DNA of 64,000 nt from contig NC_134649.1 of assembly GCF_030463565.1 (NCBI RefSeq), positions 1,436,001 to 1,500,000 on the forward strand, read 5' to 3'. Both the position numbers and the translations under genes were made by a program. This DNA is from Pelecanus crispus. Lineage: Eukaryota > Chordata > Aves > Pelecaniformes > Pelecanidae. The notes under the pieces are model-generated. The model worked only from the letters and a program-made list of their open reading frames with translations. It ran no database searches and was not told where the DNA came from. Shown here piece after piece: positions 13,337 through 52,935 of this stretch. Every line of letters starts with the position of its first letter. Positions within the stretch are counted from its first letter, which is position 1.

Positions 13337-14221
13337 CGTTGGGGCCGTTGGGACCATTGGGACCGTTGGGACCATTGGGGCCATTGGGACCATTGGGGCC
13401 ACTGGGACCATTGGGACCATTGGGGCCACCGGGACCATTGGGACCATTGAGACCATTGGGACCATTGGGGCCACTGGGACCATTGGGGCCACCGGGACCG
13501 TTGGGACCATTGGGGCCACTGGGACCATTGGGACCATTGGGACCACTGGGACCATTGGGACCATTGGGACCACTGGGACCATTGGGGCCACCGGGACCAT
13601 TGGGACCATTGGGGCCACTGGGACCATTGGGACCATTGGGACCACTGGGACCATTGGGGCCATTGGGGCCACTGGGACCATTGGGACCACTGGGACCATT
13701 GGGGCCACTGGGACCATTGGGGCCACCGGGACCATTGGGACCATTGGGACCATTGGGGCCACCGGGACCATTGGGACCATTGGGGCCACTGGGACCATTG
13801 GGACCATTGGGACCACTGGGACCATTGGGGCCATTGGGGCCACTGGGACCATTGGGGCCACCGGGACCATTGGGACCATTGGGACCATTGGGGCCACCGG
13901 GACCATTGGGACCATTGGGGCCACTGGGACCATTGGGACCATTGGGACCATTGGGATCATTGGGGCCATTGGGGCCACTGGGACCATTGGGACCACTGGG
14001 ACCATTGGGGCCACTGGGACCATTGGGGCCACCGGGACCACTGGGACCATTGGGACCATTGGGGCCACCAGGACCATTGGGACCACTGGGGCCACTGGGA
14101 CCATTGGGACCATTGGGACCACTGGGACCATTGGGGCCATTGGGGCCACTGGGACCATTGGGACCATTGGGACCACCGGGACCATTGGGGCCACTGGGAC
14201 CATTGGGACCATTGGGACCAG
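13337..14221. repeat. 9-bp minisatellite, about 98 copies, collagen-like when translated
   Basis: Variants of GGACCATTG / GGGCCACTG repeat with a strict 9-bp period. Because 9 is a multiple of 3, every frame gives a simple peptide repeat: GPNGPS-type on the minus strand and GTIGAT- or GPLGPL-type on the plus strand. There is no splice or start context to suggest a real protein. Confidence 0.97.
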
Positions 14222-15765
14222 GCGGGGTGGCCGATGCGGGAGCATCCACCGTGGGAGGATGGGGTGCAGCGGCTCTTCCCCCGCAGAGGCCGTTTGGGAA
14301 GGGGAAGGGCAGCTCAGACGGTTTCCCCGAAGGGCTGCTGTGGCGGTGGGGACGGGATGGTGTCACAACACCCCGTGCCCAGAAGCCGAGCCCGAGGTTT
14401 CTCCCAGACAGGGTGAATGAGGACATCTCCGCTTTCCCTTCCCCCGGCCGTGAGACCTCGCGGGGTGCCACGGCTGCAAGCCCGCAGCACGCCCGGCCAC
14501 CCTGGCACCGCAGCACAGGGCACGGGGCTCATCTTGGCCAAAACCGCTCCCGGGACCGGCGACATCCTAAGGGAGGAATCACCGCACGGCCCCCAAGGAC
14601 CCCAACGCTCCGCTCGCCCTGGGGTGCTCTGCTGCCGCGGCCCCGCGGGGAGCCGCCCTTTGCAGGCGCCCAAACGACGTGCGCGGGGCTGCACGGGGCC
14701 GCTGGCCTTGGCAGAGCCCTCGTCCTCATCCTCATCCTCGCCCGGCGGTGCCGGCTGCCCCAGCTCGGGCAGAAATACGCTGGGGAGGAGACGCGGTCCC
14801 TCGCGGCTTGCCTCCCCCCCGCCCCGCGTCGCCCACGGAGGAGGGATGCGACGTCCCCGGTGCGCGGCGACGAAGGCATCGCGCGCGGCACGGGCGGTCT
14901 GGCTGGCAGAGGAGATGGTGGCTGCCGCCGCTGAGGCTTTTTCTGAGATCGTTAAGGGAAAAAAAAAACCTCAGAAAAAAAAAAAAGAAAAATAACTTAT
15001 GGGAAAAGATCACGGTTTATAATTGGGATGTGCAAATATCAATTTAAGTAGATTTTAAATCAATATGAACCAGAACGTTTCCTTTCACCCCTAATAGTTC
15101 TTTTTTTTTTTTTTTTTCCCCCAACCAGGTGAGTTTTAATAAGCTAAAATAAAACATCTGCTATTTCAGTACAGTCCTAGCATGAGGAATATCAATTAAC
15201 GAGAGGCATTCTCGGTCGTTTGAGTTCACCACAACAGCGCTGGAGGTACGGCTAGATGGGAATGTGAAGAAAATTACAACCTTTTCGGGGAAACCATTAA
15301 ATAAAAATCAGAATTTGTCCATAAGTACCACTGGGGGAGGGAAGCAGCTCATCTAATGTGTTCTATTTTGAGCGATGAAATGAATATTCAGTGCAAAACC
15401 CGCTGCTTTCCGTTCCTCTCCCCGTGCCCCCGTGTCCACTAAATTAGGCCCCAGAAAGCCCCTCGGGCGGGGGGTCTGGCTCAGCCCCGCCGCTGGAATC
15501 ACCCCAGTTTTTGGGCTTTTTGTTTCCAGCTCCGTTAGGATCAGTGGGGAACGTGAGCTTGCAGGGGCTCAGCACCCCGCAGCACCAACCCCGGCGCCGC
15601 ACCGCTGCGGGTTACCGTCAACAGGAAAAATTTGCAAATATCTGCAAGCCCAGGGCAAGCGCCGAGGCCAAAGCGCAGCGATTTGGAGAATTATCGCAGA
15701 TCGCTCCATCCTCCCTCAGCCTGCGGGACGGCTTGGCAGCTCCGGCAGCCTGCCGCCATGCTGGG
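14222..15765. other. Intergenic unique sequence with AT-rich island
   Basis: GC-rich to about 14930, then A and T runs and an AT-rich unique stretch (15000-15420) containing TAAT-type homeodomain cores; a candidate distal regulatory element. No gene recognised. Confidence 0.45.
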
Positions 15766-17055
15766 TGGCGAGGAAGGGCATGGCGAGGAAGGGTGGCATG
15801 GCGAGGAAGGGTGGCATGGCGAGGAAGGGCAGCGTGGTGAGGAAGGGCGGCGTGGCGAGGAAGGGCGGCGTGGCGAGGAAGGGCAGCGTGGCGAGGAAGG
15901 GCGGCGTGGCGAGGAAGGGCGGCGTGGCGAGGAAGGGCAACATGGCGAGGAAGGGCAACATGGCGAGGAAGGGCAACATGGCGAGGAAGGGCGGCGTGGC
16001 GAGGAAGGGCGGCATGGCGAGGAAGGGCGGCATGGCGAGGAAGGGCAGCATGGCGAGGAAGGGCAACGTGGCGAGGAAGGGCGGCGTGGCGAGGAAGGGC
16101 AGCGTGGTGAGGAAGGGCGGCGTGGCGAGGAAGGGTGGCATGGCGAGGAAGGGCGGCATGGCGAGGAAGGGCAACATGGCGAGGAAGGGCGGCGTGGCGA
16201 GGAAGGGCAGCATGGCGAGGAAGGGCGGCGTGGTGAGGAAGGCGGCATGGCAAGGACGGGCAGCGTGGTGAGGAAGGGCAGCGTGGCGAGGAAGGGCGGC
16301 ATGGCAAGGACGGGCAGTGTGGCGAGGAAGGGCGGCGTGGTGAGGAAGGGCAGCGTGGCGAGGAAGGGCGGCATGGCAAGGACGGGCAGCGTGGTGAGGA
16401 AGGGCAGCGTGGCGAGGAAGGGCAACATGGCGAGGAAGGGCGGCGTGGCGAGGAAGGGCAGCATGGCGAGGAAGGGTGGCGTGGTGAGGAAGGCGGCATG
16501 GCAAGGACGGGCATCATGGTGAGGAAGGGCAGCGTGGCGAGGAAGGGCAGCGTGGCGAGGAAGGGCAGCGTGGCGAGGAAGGGCGGCGTGGCGAGGAAGG
16601 GCGGCATGGCGAGGAAGGGCGGCGTGGCGAGGAAGGGCAGCGTGGCGAGGAAGGGCGGCGTGGCGAGGAAGGGCAACATGGCGAGGAAGGGCGGCGTGGT
16701 GAGGAAGGCGGCATGGCAAGGACGGGCATCATGGTGAGGAAGGGCAGCGTGGCGAGGACGGGCAGCGTGGCGAGGAAGGGCGGCGTGGCGAGGAAGGGCG
16801 GCATGGCGAGGAAGGGCGGCGTGGCGAGGAAGGGCGGCGTGGCGAGGAAGGGCAGCGTGGTGAGGAAGGGCAGCGTGGCGAGGAAGGGCAACATGGCGAG
16901 GAAGGGCGGCGTGGTGAGGAAGGGCAGCGTGGCGAGGAAGAGCGGCATGGCAAGGACGGGCAGCGTGGCGAGGAAGGGCAGTGTGGCGAGGAAGGGCAGC
17001 GTGGCGAGGAAGGGCAACATGGCAAGGAAGGGCGGCGTGGCGAGGAAGGGCAGCA
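15766..17055. repeat. 18-bp purine-rich minisatellite, about 71 copies
   Basis: Unit ggcgaggaagggcggcgt with gt/at and agc/ggc/aac variants. A derived unit (aaggcggcatggcaaggacg) that has lost one base recurs near 16240, 16493 and 16708, marking a higher-order block of about 215 bp. The plus strand is strongly G/A-rich. Confidence 0.97.
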
Positions 17056-17434
17056 TATGTCCCGTCCCCGAGGGCCTCGCGGAGGGGGGAATTTTTGGGT
17101 GCTGCCGCCTTCGCTTTGCAATCCTCCCGGGACCCACACGAGCACGTGGCACCGGGCGCACTGCTCGCGTTGCCTGGGATGTACTTGGCCCAGCGAACGG
17201 CCAGGGAGTGTGCTTGAGAGGAAAAATAAGTACTAATATTTCCAGGGTGACCAGTTGCCATTAATTTTTGCTGTTTCCCCGGGCACAGGTGGTCTCGGGA
17301 ACCCCCCACGTGTGGCTCGGAGCACCGTGGGCCCCCGTTCTCCCACGCTGGCTTGCATGGGTGCTCTCCCGGTGTGCGCTTGCCCGATGCAGCGGGCAGC
17401 CACTCTCCCGGGGCTGCGGTCGTGGGGAGGCTTT
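17056..17434. other. Unique spacer between two minisatellites
   Basis: About 380 bp of unique sequence with one CACGTG (17307-17312). Nothing else recognised. Confidence 0.5.
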
Positions 17435-18030
17435 GCACCCCAATGTGCACCCCGATGTGCGTGCACCCTGATGTACACCCTGATGTGCATGCATCCCGAT
17501 GTGCACCCCGATGTGCATGCACCCCAATGCGCACCCTGATGTGCATCCCGATGTGTGTGCACCCCGATGTGCATGCATCCCGATGTGCACCCCGATGTGC
17601 ATGCACTCCGATGTGCGTGCACCCCGATGTGCACCACGATGTGCATGCACCCCAATGTGCACCCCGATGTGCACCCCAATGTGCACCCCGATGTGCACGC
17701 ATCCCGATGTGCACCCCGATGTGCATGCACTCCGATATGCGTGCACCCCGATGTGCACGATGTGCATGCACCCCAATGTGCACCCCGATGTGCACCCCAA
17801 TGTGCGTGCATCCTGATGTGCACCCCGATGTGCACGCACCCCGATGTGCACCCTGATGTGCGTGCACCCTGGTGTACACCCCAATGTGCGTGCACCCCGA
17901 TGTGCGTGCATCCTGATGTGCACCCCGATGTGCACGCACCCCGATGTGCATGCACCCCAATGTGCACCCCGATGTGCACGCACCCCGATGTGCACCCCTA
18001 TGTGCGTGCACCCCGATGCGCACCCCGTGC
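17435..18030. repeat. 12-bp-based minisatellite next to the CpG island
   Basis: Units ccccgatgtgca and a longer ccccgatgtgcatgca alternate irregularly. The array ends about 110 bp before the start of the CpG island and is therefore the nearest repeat to the TLE3 promoter. It contains many gtgcac and tgcatgca palindromes. Confidence 0.95.
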
Positions 18031-18233
18031 AGCGCAGCCTTTGCAGAGCGCTGCTGCCTCTACAGAGGAAAAGCAAAGCAAAGCGAAAGGGAGGGAAAAT
18101 GAAAAAGAATCAGCAAGCTAGGGGGGAAATGGGAGCAGGGGGCCGAAAGGCCGAGGCGGCGGCGGTGGCTCCGGCTCCGCCCCTGGGATTCCGCGCCGGG
18201 TTTCGCGCCGCGCCCGCCGCCTCGGCCGGGCCC

Positions 18234-18239
18234 CACGTG
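18234..18239. promoter_or_regulatory. E-box palindrome, copy 1 of CCCACGTGGG
   Basis: CACGTG inside CCCACGTGGG. The same 10-bp palindrome recurs at about 18781-18790 and 19577-19586. It is a USF/MYC/TFE-class E-box by family knowledge. Confidence 0.5.
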
Positions 18240-18330
18240 GGAGCGGGGCGGGGCCGGCGGCGGCAGCCAATGGGCAGCGCCCGGCCCTGACACCTCGCGC
18301 ACGTCAGCGGCCGCAGCGCAGCCAATTAGC

Positions 18331-18360
18331 GGCGGGGGGGGGGAGGGGGGCGGGCTCTGG
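18331..18360 (+). promoter_or_regulatory. G-run tract, potential G-quadruplex
   Basis: Several G-runs with one-base interruptions occur inside the CpG island. Similar tracts lie at about 20184-20245 and 20305-20353. They satisfy the simple four-run rule; whether they fold or act is unknown. Confidence 0.45.
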
Positions 18361-18658
18361 GCCGGGGCACCCCGGGACCCCCCCGGGACCCCCGGGGGCT
18401 CGGCGGGGAGGCTCCGCCCCGCCCCTAACCCGCTAAAACAGCCCTTTGATAAGGAAAATCGAATTGATATCTCGCCTCTGCGATTTTTTTTTTTTTTTTT
18501 TTTTTTTTACACGCACGGCTGCCTCCGCCGCGGCGGTGACGGACGCTCCGAGCGGGGCGGAGCAGCCGGGCCGGGCTCACGGAGCCGCCGGGCCCGTGTC
18601 CGGGCGGCGCTGGCGAGCGAGGGCCCCGCCGGCGGCCCGGTTTGTCAGCCCCGCGTGG

Positions 18659-18671
18659 CTTTGATTGACAG
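18659..18671 (+). promoter_or_regulatory. Overlapping TCF-like and PBX-MEIS-like site
   Basis: CTTTGAT (18659-18665) overlaps TGATTGACAG (18662-18671). The latter is the composite PBX-MEIS consensus. A second CTTTGAT is at 18444-18450, merging into a GATA-like TGATAA. TCF-like sites in the promoter of a TCF co-repressor would allow feedback, but this is inference. Confidence 0.35.
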
Positions 18672-18782
18672 CGCCCTCCGCGCCACGCCCCCCCGCCCGC
18701 CGATCAGCCAATGGCGTTGGAGCCAGCCGCCGCTCGGCTGGGGTTTGATTGGTAGAGGGGGCGGGGTTTGCCGCAGGGCCCC

Positions 18783-18788
18783 CACGTG
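18783..18788. promoter_or_regulatory. E-box palindrome, copy 2 of CCCACGTGGG
   Basis: Same flanks as copy 1, with a GC box (gggcggggagg) directly downstream and the CRE 19 bp further on. Confidence 0.5.
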
Positions 18789-18806
18789 GGGCGGGGAGGC
18801 TCCGTG

Positions 18807-18814
18807 TGACGTCA
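18807..18814 (+). promoter_or_regulatory. Full palindromic CRE (TGACGTCA)
   Basis: TGACGTCA matches the CREB/ATF consensus exactly. It lies between the second CCCACGTGGG palindrome and an inverted YY1-like site (ggcagccattttgtg, 18821-18835). A second, variant CRE (TGACGTCG) lies at 19531-19538. Confidence 0.6.
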
Positions 18815-19578
18815 GGGCGAGGCAGCCATTTTGTGCCGTGGGGTCGCGGCTCCCCGTGTCCCTCCCCCCCCCCCCCACGCCGCCGGGCGCTCGGCCCGAC
18901 CAGGGGGGTCCGGGCCCGGGTGGGTGCACGGCCCCGCCGCGGTGGCCAGGCCGGGGCGAGCAGGCGGCTCGGCGGCGCTGCTAGGCCGGGCGTCGCGTCC
19001 CCGGTCGCGCTCCCCGCCGAAGGCGGCTGCGGAGGGCGGGCAGAGCCCGGCGGGAGCGCGTAGCGTTCCCGGCGCCGCCCGTGCTCCTCGTTAGAGCCGC
19101 TCCGGCTGCGAAGGAGGCGCAGAAAGGGCCGGTTCCCACCACCCCCGCCGGCACCGGGCAGGGCCGCGGCCTCCGCCGGGCCCGGCACATCAAAGGGGCG
19201 AGGGGGGGGGGGGCGGAGGACAGGCGGCCATCCTGCCGCCCCTCCCGCCGTACCGAGCGTTTTGTCGGCACCGGGCGCCCCCCCCCAGCGACAAAGCGGC
19301 GCTGTCCGGTTTACAGCACCGCATCGGGCCGAGCCGGCCGATCGAACGCGGTGGAGGGGCCGGGCCGGCCCTCGGCGGCCGCGGGAGGAACCGTGAATTA
19401 CGGCGGGGCCCGCGGCTCCCGCCTCCCGGCGGGGGGAACGGAGCGGCGGGGCGGGGCTCGGCGGTGGGCGTGGCCTGCGAGGGCCCGCCCCGCCGCCGCG
19501 CTCGCTGGTTTCAGCTCCAAGCTGGCATTGTGACGTCGCCGGCGGCGGCGCCCAATCCGCCTCCACCTTCCCCCGCCC

Positions 19579-19584
19579 CACGTG
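19579..19584. promoter_or_regulatory. E-box palindrome, copy 3 of CCCACGTGGG
   Basis: Same 10-bp palindrome, about 17 bp upstream of an inverted CCAAT box (19601-19605). Clustering with CCAAT suggests the core promoter may be close. Confidence 0.5.
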
Positions 19585-19825
19585 GGTGCGCCGCGTTCCT
19601 ATTGGTCAGCGGCGGAGCGGCCGCCCGGGTTTTGTTCCCCCGCCCCGGCTTCGCCCGAGCGCTCTGGCGGCGGCGGCGGGGACCGGACCGCGTGCTCCGG
19701 GGCTGCCTGGCTCCGCCGCGGCCCCGCTCCGCACCCCGGCACCGGCGGGCTCGGCAGGGCGCCCCGCCCCGCGCCCGGGACCCCCGCACACCCCCTCGTC
19801 CTCCCCGCCCCGGAGCAGCGGCAGC

Positions 19826-20013
19826 ATGGCTTGTGGAGTTACGGCGATGCCGGCTGGACGGAGCTGAACGGTCGCCCCCGGGCGCGGGGGGGGAGAGCCG
19901 CGGCGGAGCCACCGCTCGCACTTCGCATGTCCGCGGCGCCCGGGCAGTCGGATGTGTACGGGCCTTCTTCCCCCCTCCTCCTCTCCTCCATGGCCGTCGT
20001 GCTCCGGCGTTAG
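19826..20013 (+). other. Upstream ORFs in the probable 5' UTR
   Basis: ATG at 19826 opens a 13-codon ORF ending TGA at 19867. ATG at 19927 opens a 28-codon ORF ending TAG at 20013, with a second in-frame ATG at 19990 that has C at -3. If transcription starts upstream of them and they are not spliced out, they could limit TLE3 translation. Not shown to be transcribed. Confidence 0.3.
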
Positions 20014-20198
20014 TTCCTGGCTTTGCTTCCCCCTTCTTCTCGCAGCAGGAATACCGCGGGATCCTCCTTCCTCCGGGGCTGTTTTGGTTGGGTTTTGTCG
20101 TTGTTGTTGCTGCTTTTTTTTATTATTTTTTGGGGTTTTTTTTTTTTTTTTTTCCGACAGCGGGTGCCGGAAGGCTCGGCGGTGGGGTGGGGGGGGGG

Positions 20199-20458
20199 GT
20201 GAGGAAGCGGAGGACCGCGAAGCGAGGCGGGGGTGGGGGGGGGGCCGGCACCTGGCCCCGGCGGTTGCGGGCGGCTCGGCCGGGCCGTGCTGGGCTCCGC
20301 GGTGCTTTGCGGGGGGGTGGGGGGGGTGTGTGTGTGCAGGGGGGGGGGGGGGCCCTGCAGCCCGCCGGGCCCCGGCCGGGCCCGCTCCCCCCGCCCCCCC
20401 CGGCCGCCTCCCCTCCTCCGCCCCCCGCACGGACTTTCCTCTCGTCTCTTTGTTCCAG
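20199..20458 (+). other. Candidate 5' UTR intron
   Basis: A pyrimidine tract ending ctctttgttccag sits at 20446-20458, about 110 bp upstream of the start codon. The nearest plausible donor is gtgagg at 20199. A second acceptor-like T tract ends ccgacag at 20160. These suggest the first coding exon may be preceded by a non-coding exon. RNA evidence is needed. Confidence 0.3.
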
Positions 20459-20568
20459 TTCTCGGCCTCTCCGGGAGCGCTCCGTGGCCGGCGGGCAGCA
20501 GCGCACGTCGCGATCGCCGTAGCGAAGCACGGCGCGGCTGCTTCCAGTGACCGCGCCCCAGCCCTGCC

Positions 20569-50501
<29,933 letters not shown>

Positions 50502-50905
50502 CCACGGATTTTATAGCAGGGCTGGCAACTCCCGGCACCGGCGGTGGCAGGACTCGGGCGGCCGGCGGGGAGCGGCCGGGGGCTCGGGGGGGCTGCCGTG
50601 GGGTGGCCCCCGGGGCTCGGCCAGGGACCGGCACGCTCAGGCTGGGCTCTGCCTCGAGGGCTCGGCATACAATACAACACGGATTTATTTGGAGGTCTGC
50701 AAATATGGCACACATTGAAGCCCTAAACAAATTTTTGTTTGGTTTTAGGGTTTTGGGTTTTATTTTGGAAAAAAAAAAGAATTTTTTTTTTTTTTTTTGG
50801 TTTTCTGGTTCTTTCCGTCTGCGCTTTGGTGGCACTATAAAGGACTTATTTTTTATTGTGACTTTTTTTTCTTTTTTGTGCATCCTGCATAAGACTTGTG
50901 AAAAA

Positions 50906-50913
50906 TGTAAATA
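50906..50913 (+). promoter_or_regulatory. Pumilio-type element TGTAAATA in 3' UTR
   Basis: TGTAAATA matches the UGUANAUA Pumilio recognition element about 405 nt after the stop codon. The motif is seen directly; regulation is inferred. Confidence 0.4.
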
Positions 50914-51018
50914 ACGGACTAGTAAATAGCATTGGAAGGGTGGGGGACCCCTCCCGGTACACTAGTTGTGTATTTTTCGTCTGCTGTAATTGTATTCCAC
51001 TGATGGTTTTGGTGGTGG

Positions 51019-51049
<31 letters not shown>

Positions 51050-51268
51050 CCTTCCTTACCCCCTCCAACCCCCCCGAAGCGTCCGTCGGGACGTGACTTT
51101 GCCGTGCAGCGTGTAACCAGGCTCAGCAAAGATGTCCACTGGTGAAAGTTGTTCCTACTGTCGTACCCGTGCGTTGTTCGGTGTGTTAGTGATGGTGGGA
51201 CGCTGCTGGGACCGCAGGGGACTCGCTCGGATCCTCAGCTACTGACGGGACATCAGCAACACAATCAC

Positions 51269-51299
<31 letters not shown>

Positions 51300-51706
51300 T
51301 GGATTTTTTTTTTTTTTTTTTTTTTTGTGCTCGTATGTTTGAAGAAAAGGGGAAGCCCACGCTGCGGGATCGTCTGCGCAAGCCCTTCTTGGTCTTCGGA
51401 CAGAAGCAATGAGGAGTGATTTCAAAGAAAGCATAGTAAATTCAGCTCAGGGAGCCACGAAAGATAATAGCAACTTATGTGTTTTGTATTCAAATGAAAG
51501 TAAAGAATTAGAATTGATAACCTTTAAAATACAGTTTTTTTAAAAGCAAAGTTTACTAACAAGTAGGGTTTGTGTGTGGTGGGGGGAAAGGGCTGGCTTT
51601 GGTAGGGTCCTGTGGGCTATATGGTCTTGTGTCTTCTGGTATATAGGTTCCGATGAAGCAACCCCCCTCCCCGCACAGGCCTGCGTTTCAGCATTTTGTA
51701 CTAAAG

Positions 51707-51739
<33 letters not shown>

Positions 51740-51750
51740 ACATAACGGGA

Positions 51751-51756
51751 AATAAA
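51751..51756 (+). terminator. Polyadenylation signal AATAAA (proximal candidate)
   Basis: AATAAA in gggaaataaaagta, just after a 28-base A run. It would give a 3' UTR of about 1.27 kb. The A run could itself cause oligo-dT mispriming in cDNA data. Confidence 0.5.
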
Positions 51757-52915
51757 AGTATTTGTGTAGCAGAAGCGCTCACCCTGTATTGTAGCATATG
51801 GAAGAGAATTTTTATACTACATTTTTATGGATTATTTTTTAATTTTCGATTTTAATCTGGTCAAAAAAAAACCCACTTAGGGTTCAGGTGAGAACTGCCT
51901 GGTTTACATACGTGGATGGCACAGATGGGCGAGGAGGATGAGGGGGAGGCGATGGGTCCCCGGCTGTTTTGGGGCGCGCGCTCGGCATCGCATCCTTCCG
52001 AGCCGCCGCCCTGGGAGAGACGAGGAGGAGATGTCACGGGAAACGCGTTTTCCCGTCATAGTAAGAGGCTTTGGAGATTTTTGCCCTTTTCAAAAATGAA
52101 AATAAGGGGAATGTCGCAGGGCAGCGCCGTCCGCCCCGTGCAGCCCACGAGCGCTCGCTGCGCGCCGCCGGGGCGGAGACGGGATCGGTCTCGCGCGCTC
52201 ATTACGCGGCGAAGGAAAAAGCGAGCGCTTTCACACCGCGTGTAGGGAAAGCGGTTCCGAGGGTGGTTTGGCTTGGGAAAACGACTCTGAAAACGCACCT
52301 GCTGCCAACGGAGCTGCGCTGGCGCCCGCCGAGGGGCTCAGCGATGCCCTGTGCGCGTTTTGGGGGTCGTGTTTGGTCCCCGTGGCTGGCACGGCTCTGG
52401 GTGGGGGCACCTCTGCCCGTCCCCCGCCCCCCAAACCTGGGTGCGGCGTCCGACCCCGCGGCGCTTGGAGCATCCCTCCCTCTTTGCATTGATGGGGGCG
52501 TGCGCTGGAAAGGGCCGGGGGGCTTTGAATTGGATTTGCCACCCCCGTGGCAAAATTCCCCCCCTGCTCCATGGTAAGGCCACCGCCAACTCGCGTCCTG
52601 CGTGGGCACTGGTTGGCGAGTCGGTGCGTCGTTTTCCTCCAAGAAAAAAAAAAAAAAAGGGAAAAAATAAAGGAACTGCGTGTACTGGAGCTGGCGGAGC
52701 GTTGCCCAGTCAGACTTCTCAACTTTACACCAAAGTATGTAGCAGAATATGTACAGCTGTTAATAACTACAACTCGTTTTTTTTGTAAAAAAGGGAGAAA
52801 AAAAAAAAAGGAAAAAAAAAAAGGAAAAAAGAATAAAAAGTAAATGTAACGAAGCTCAAATGAAAGCAAAGTGTCTATGAAGCATCTGATCCCTGCCAGC
52901 CTGCACTGAGTTGTT

Positions 52916-52921
52916 AATAAA
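52916..52921 (+). terminator. Polyadenylation signal AATAAA (distal candidate)
   Basis: AATAAA in ttgttaataaaagc, followed by a GC-rich sequence with little resemblance to the 3' UTR. It would give a 3' UTR of about 2.4 kb, the better match to the long TLE3 mRNAs known in mammals. A third AATAAA lies at 53472-53477. Confidence 0.55.
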
Positions 52922-52935
52922 AGCAAGCGAGGGGC

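Larger units (their letters stand above)
18140..20568 (+). promoter_or_regulatory. TLE3: TLE3 CpG-island promoter and 5' UTR region
   Basis: About 2.4 kb of extremely GC- and CpG-rich sequence runs up to the start codon. It contains CCAAT boxes at 18267-18271, 18322-18326, 18708-18712 and 19552-19556, and inverted ones at 18748-18752 and 19601-19605. It also has GC boxes, an E2F-like TTTCGCGC (18201-18208), a full CRE and three CCCACGTGGG palindromes. No TATA box was seen in a sensible place. The transcription start cannot be fixed from the sequence, and start sites may be dispersed. Some elements could serve a divergent transcript. Confidence 0.85.
50502..52935 (+). other. TLE3: TLE3 3' UTR (extent inferred)
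   Basis: About 2.4 kb after the stop codon without a convincing new gene. It is AT-richer than its flanks and carries T runs (about 51021-51049, 51271-51294, 51304-51326), an A run (about 51711-51738) and several polyadenylation signals. The right end is set by the AATAAA at 52916-52921, after which composition switches to GC-rich unique sequence. The true end depends on which signal is used. Confidence 0.65.

Noticed and set aside
11429..14245. 938-codon minus-strand ORF joining two arrays, and 415-617-codon ORFs across 11.5-13.4 kb
   Set aside because: Stop-free periodic DNA in two adjacent minisatellites; Arg/His- and Pro/Met-repeats only.
13254..14516. Collagen-like protein (GPNGPS repeats)
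   Set aside because: The 9-bp minisatellite produces GXY-like peptides automatically. There are no signal peptide, NC domains or exon structure.
15618..18023. 801-codon minus-strand ORF
   Set aside because: Read-through of the 18-bp and 12-bp arrays; no sequence outside the repeats looks like a protein.
18140..20568. Protein-coding ORFs of up to 379 codons in the CpG island
   Set aside because: Composition-driven open frames in CpG-rich promoter and 5' UTR sequence.
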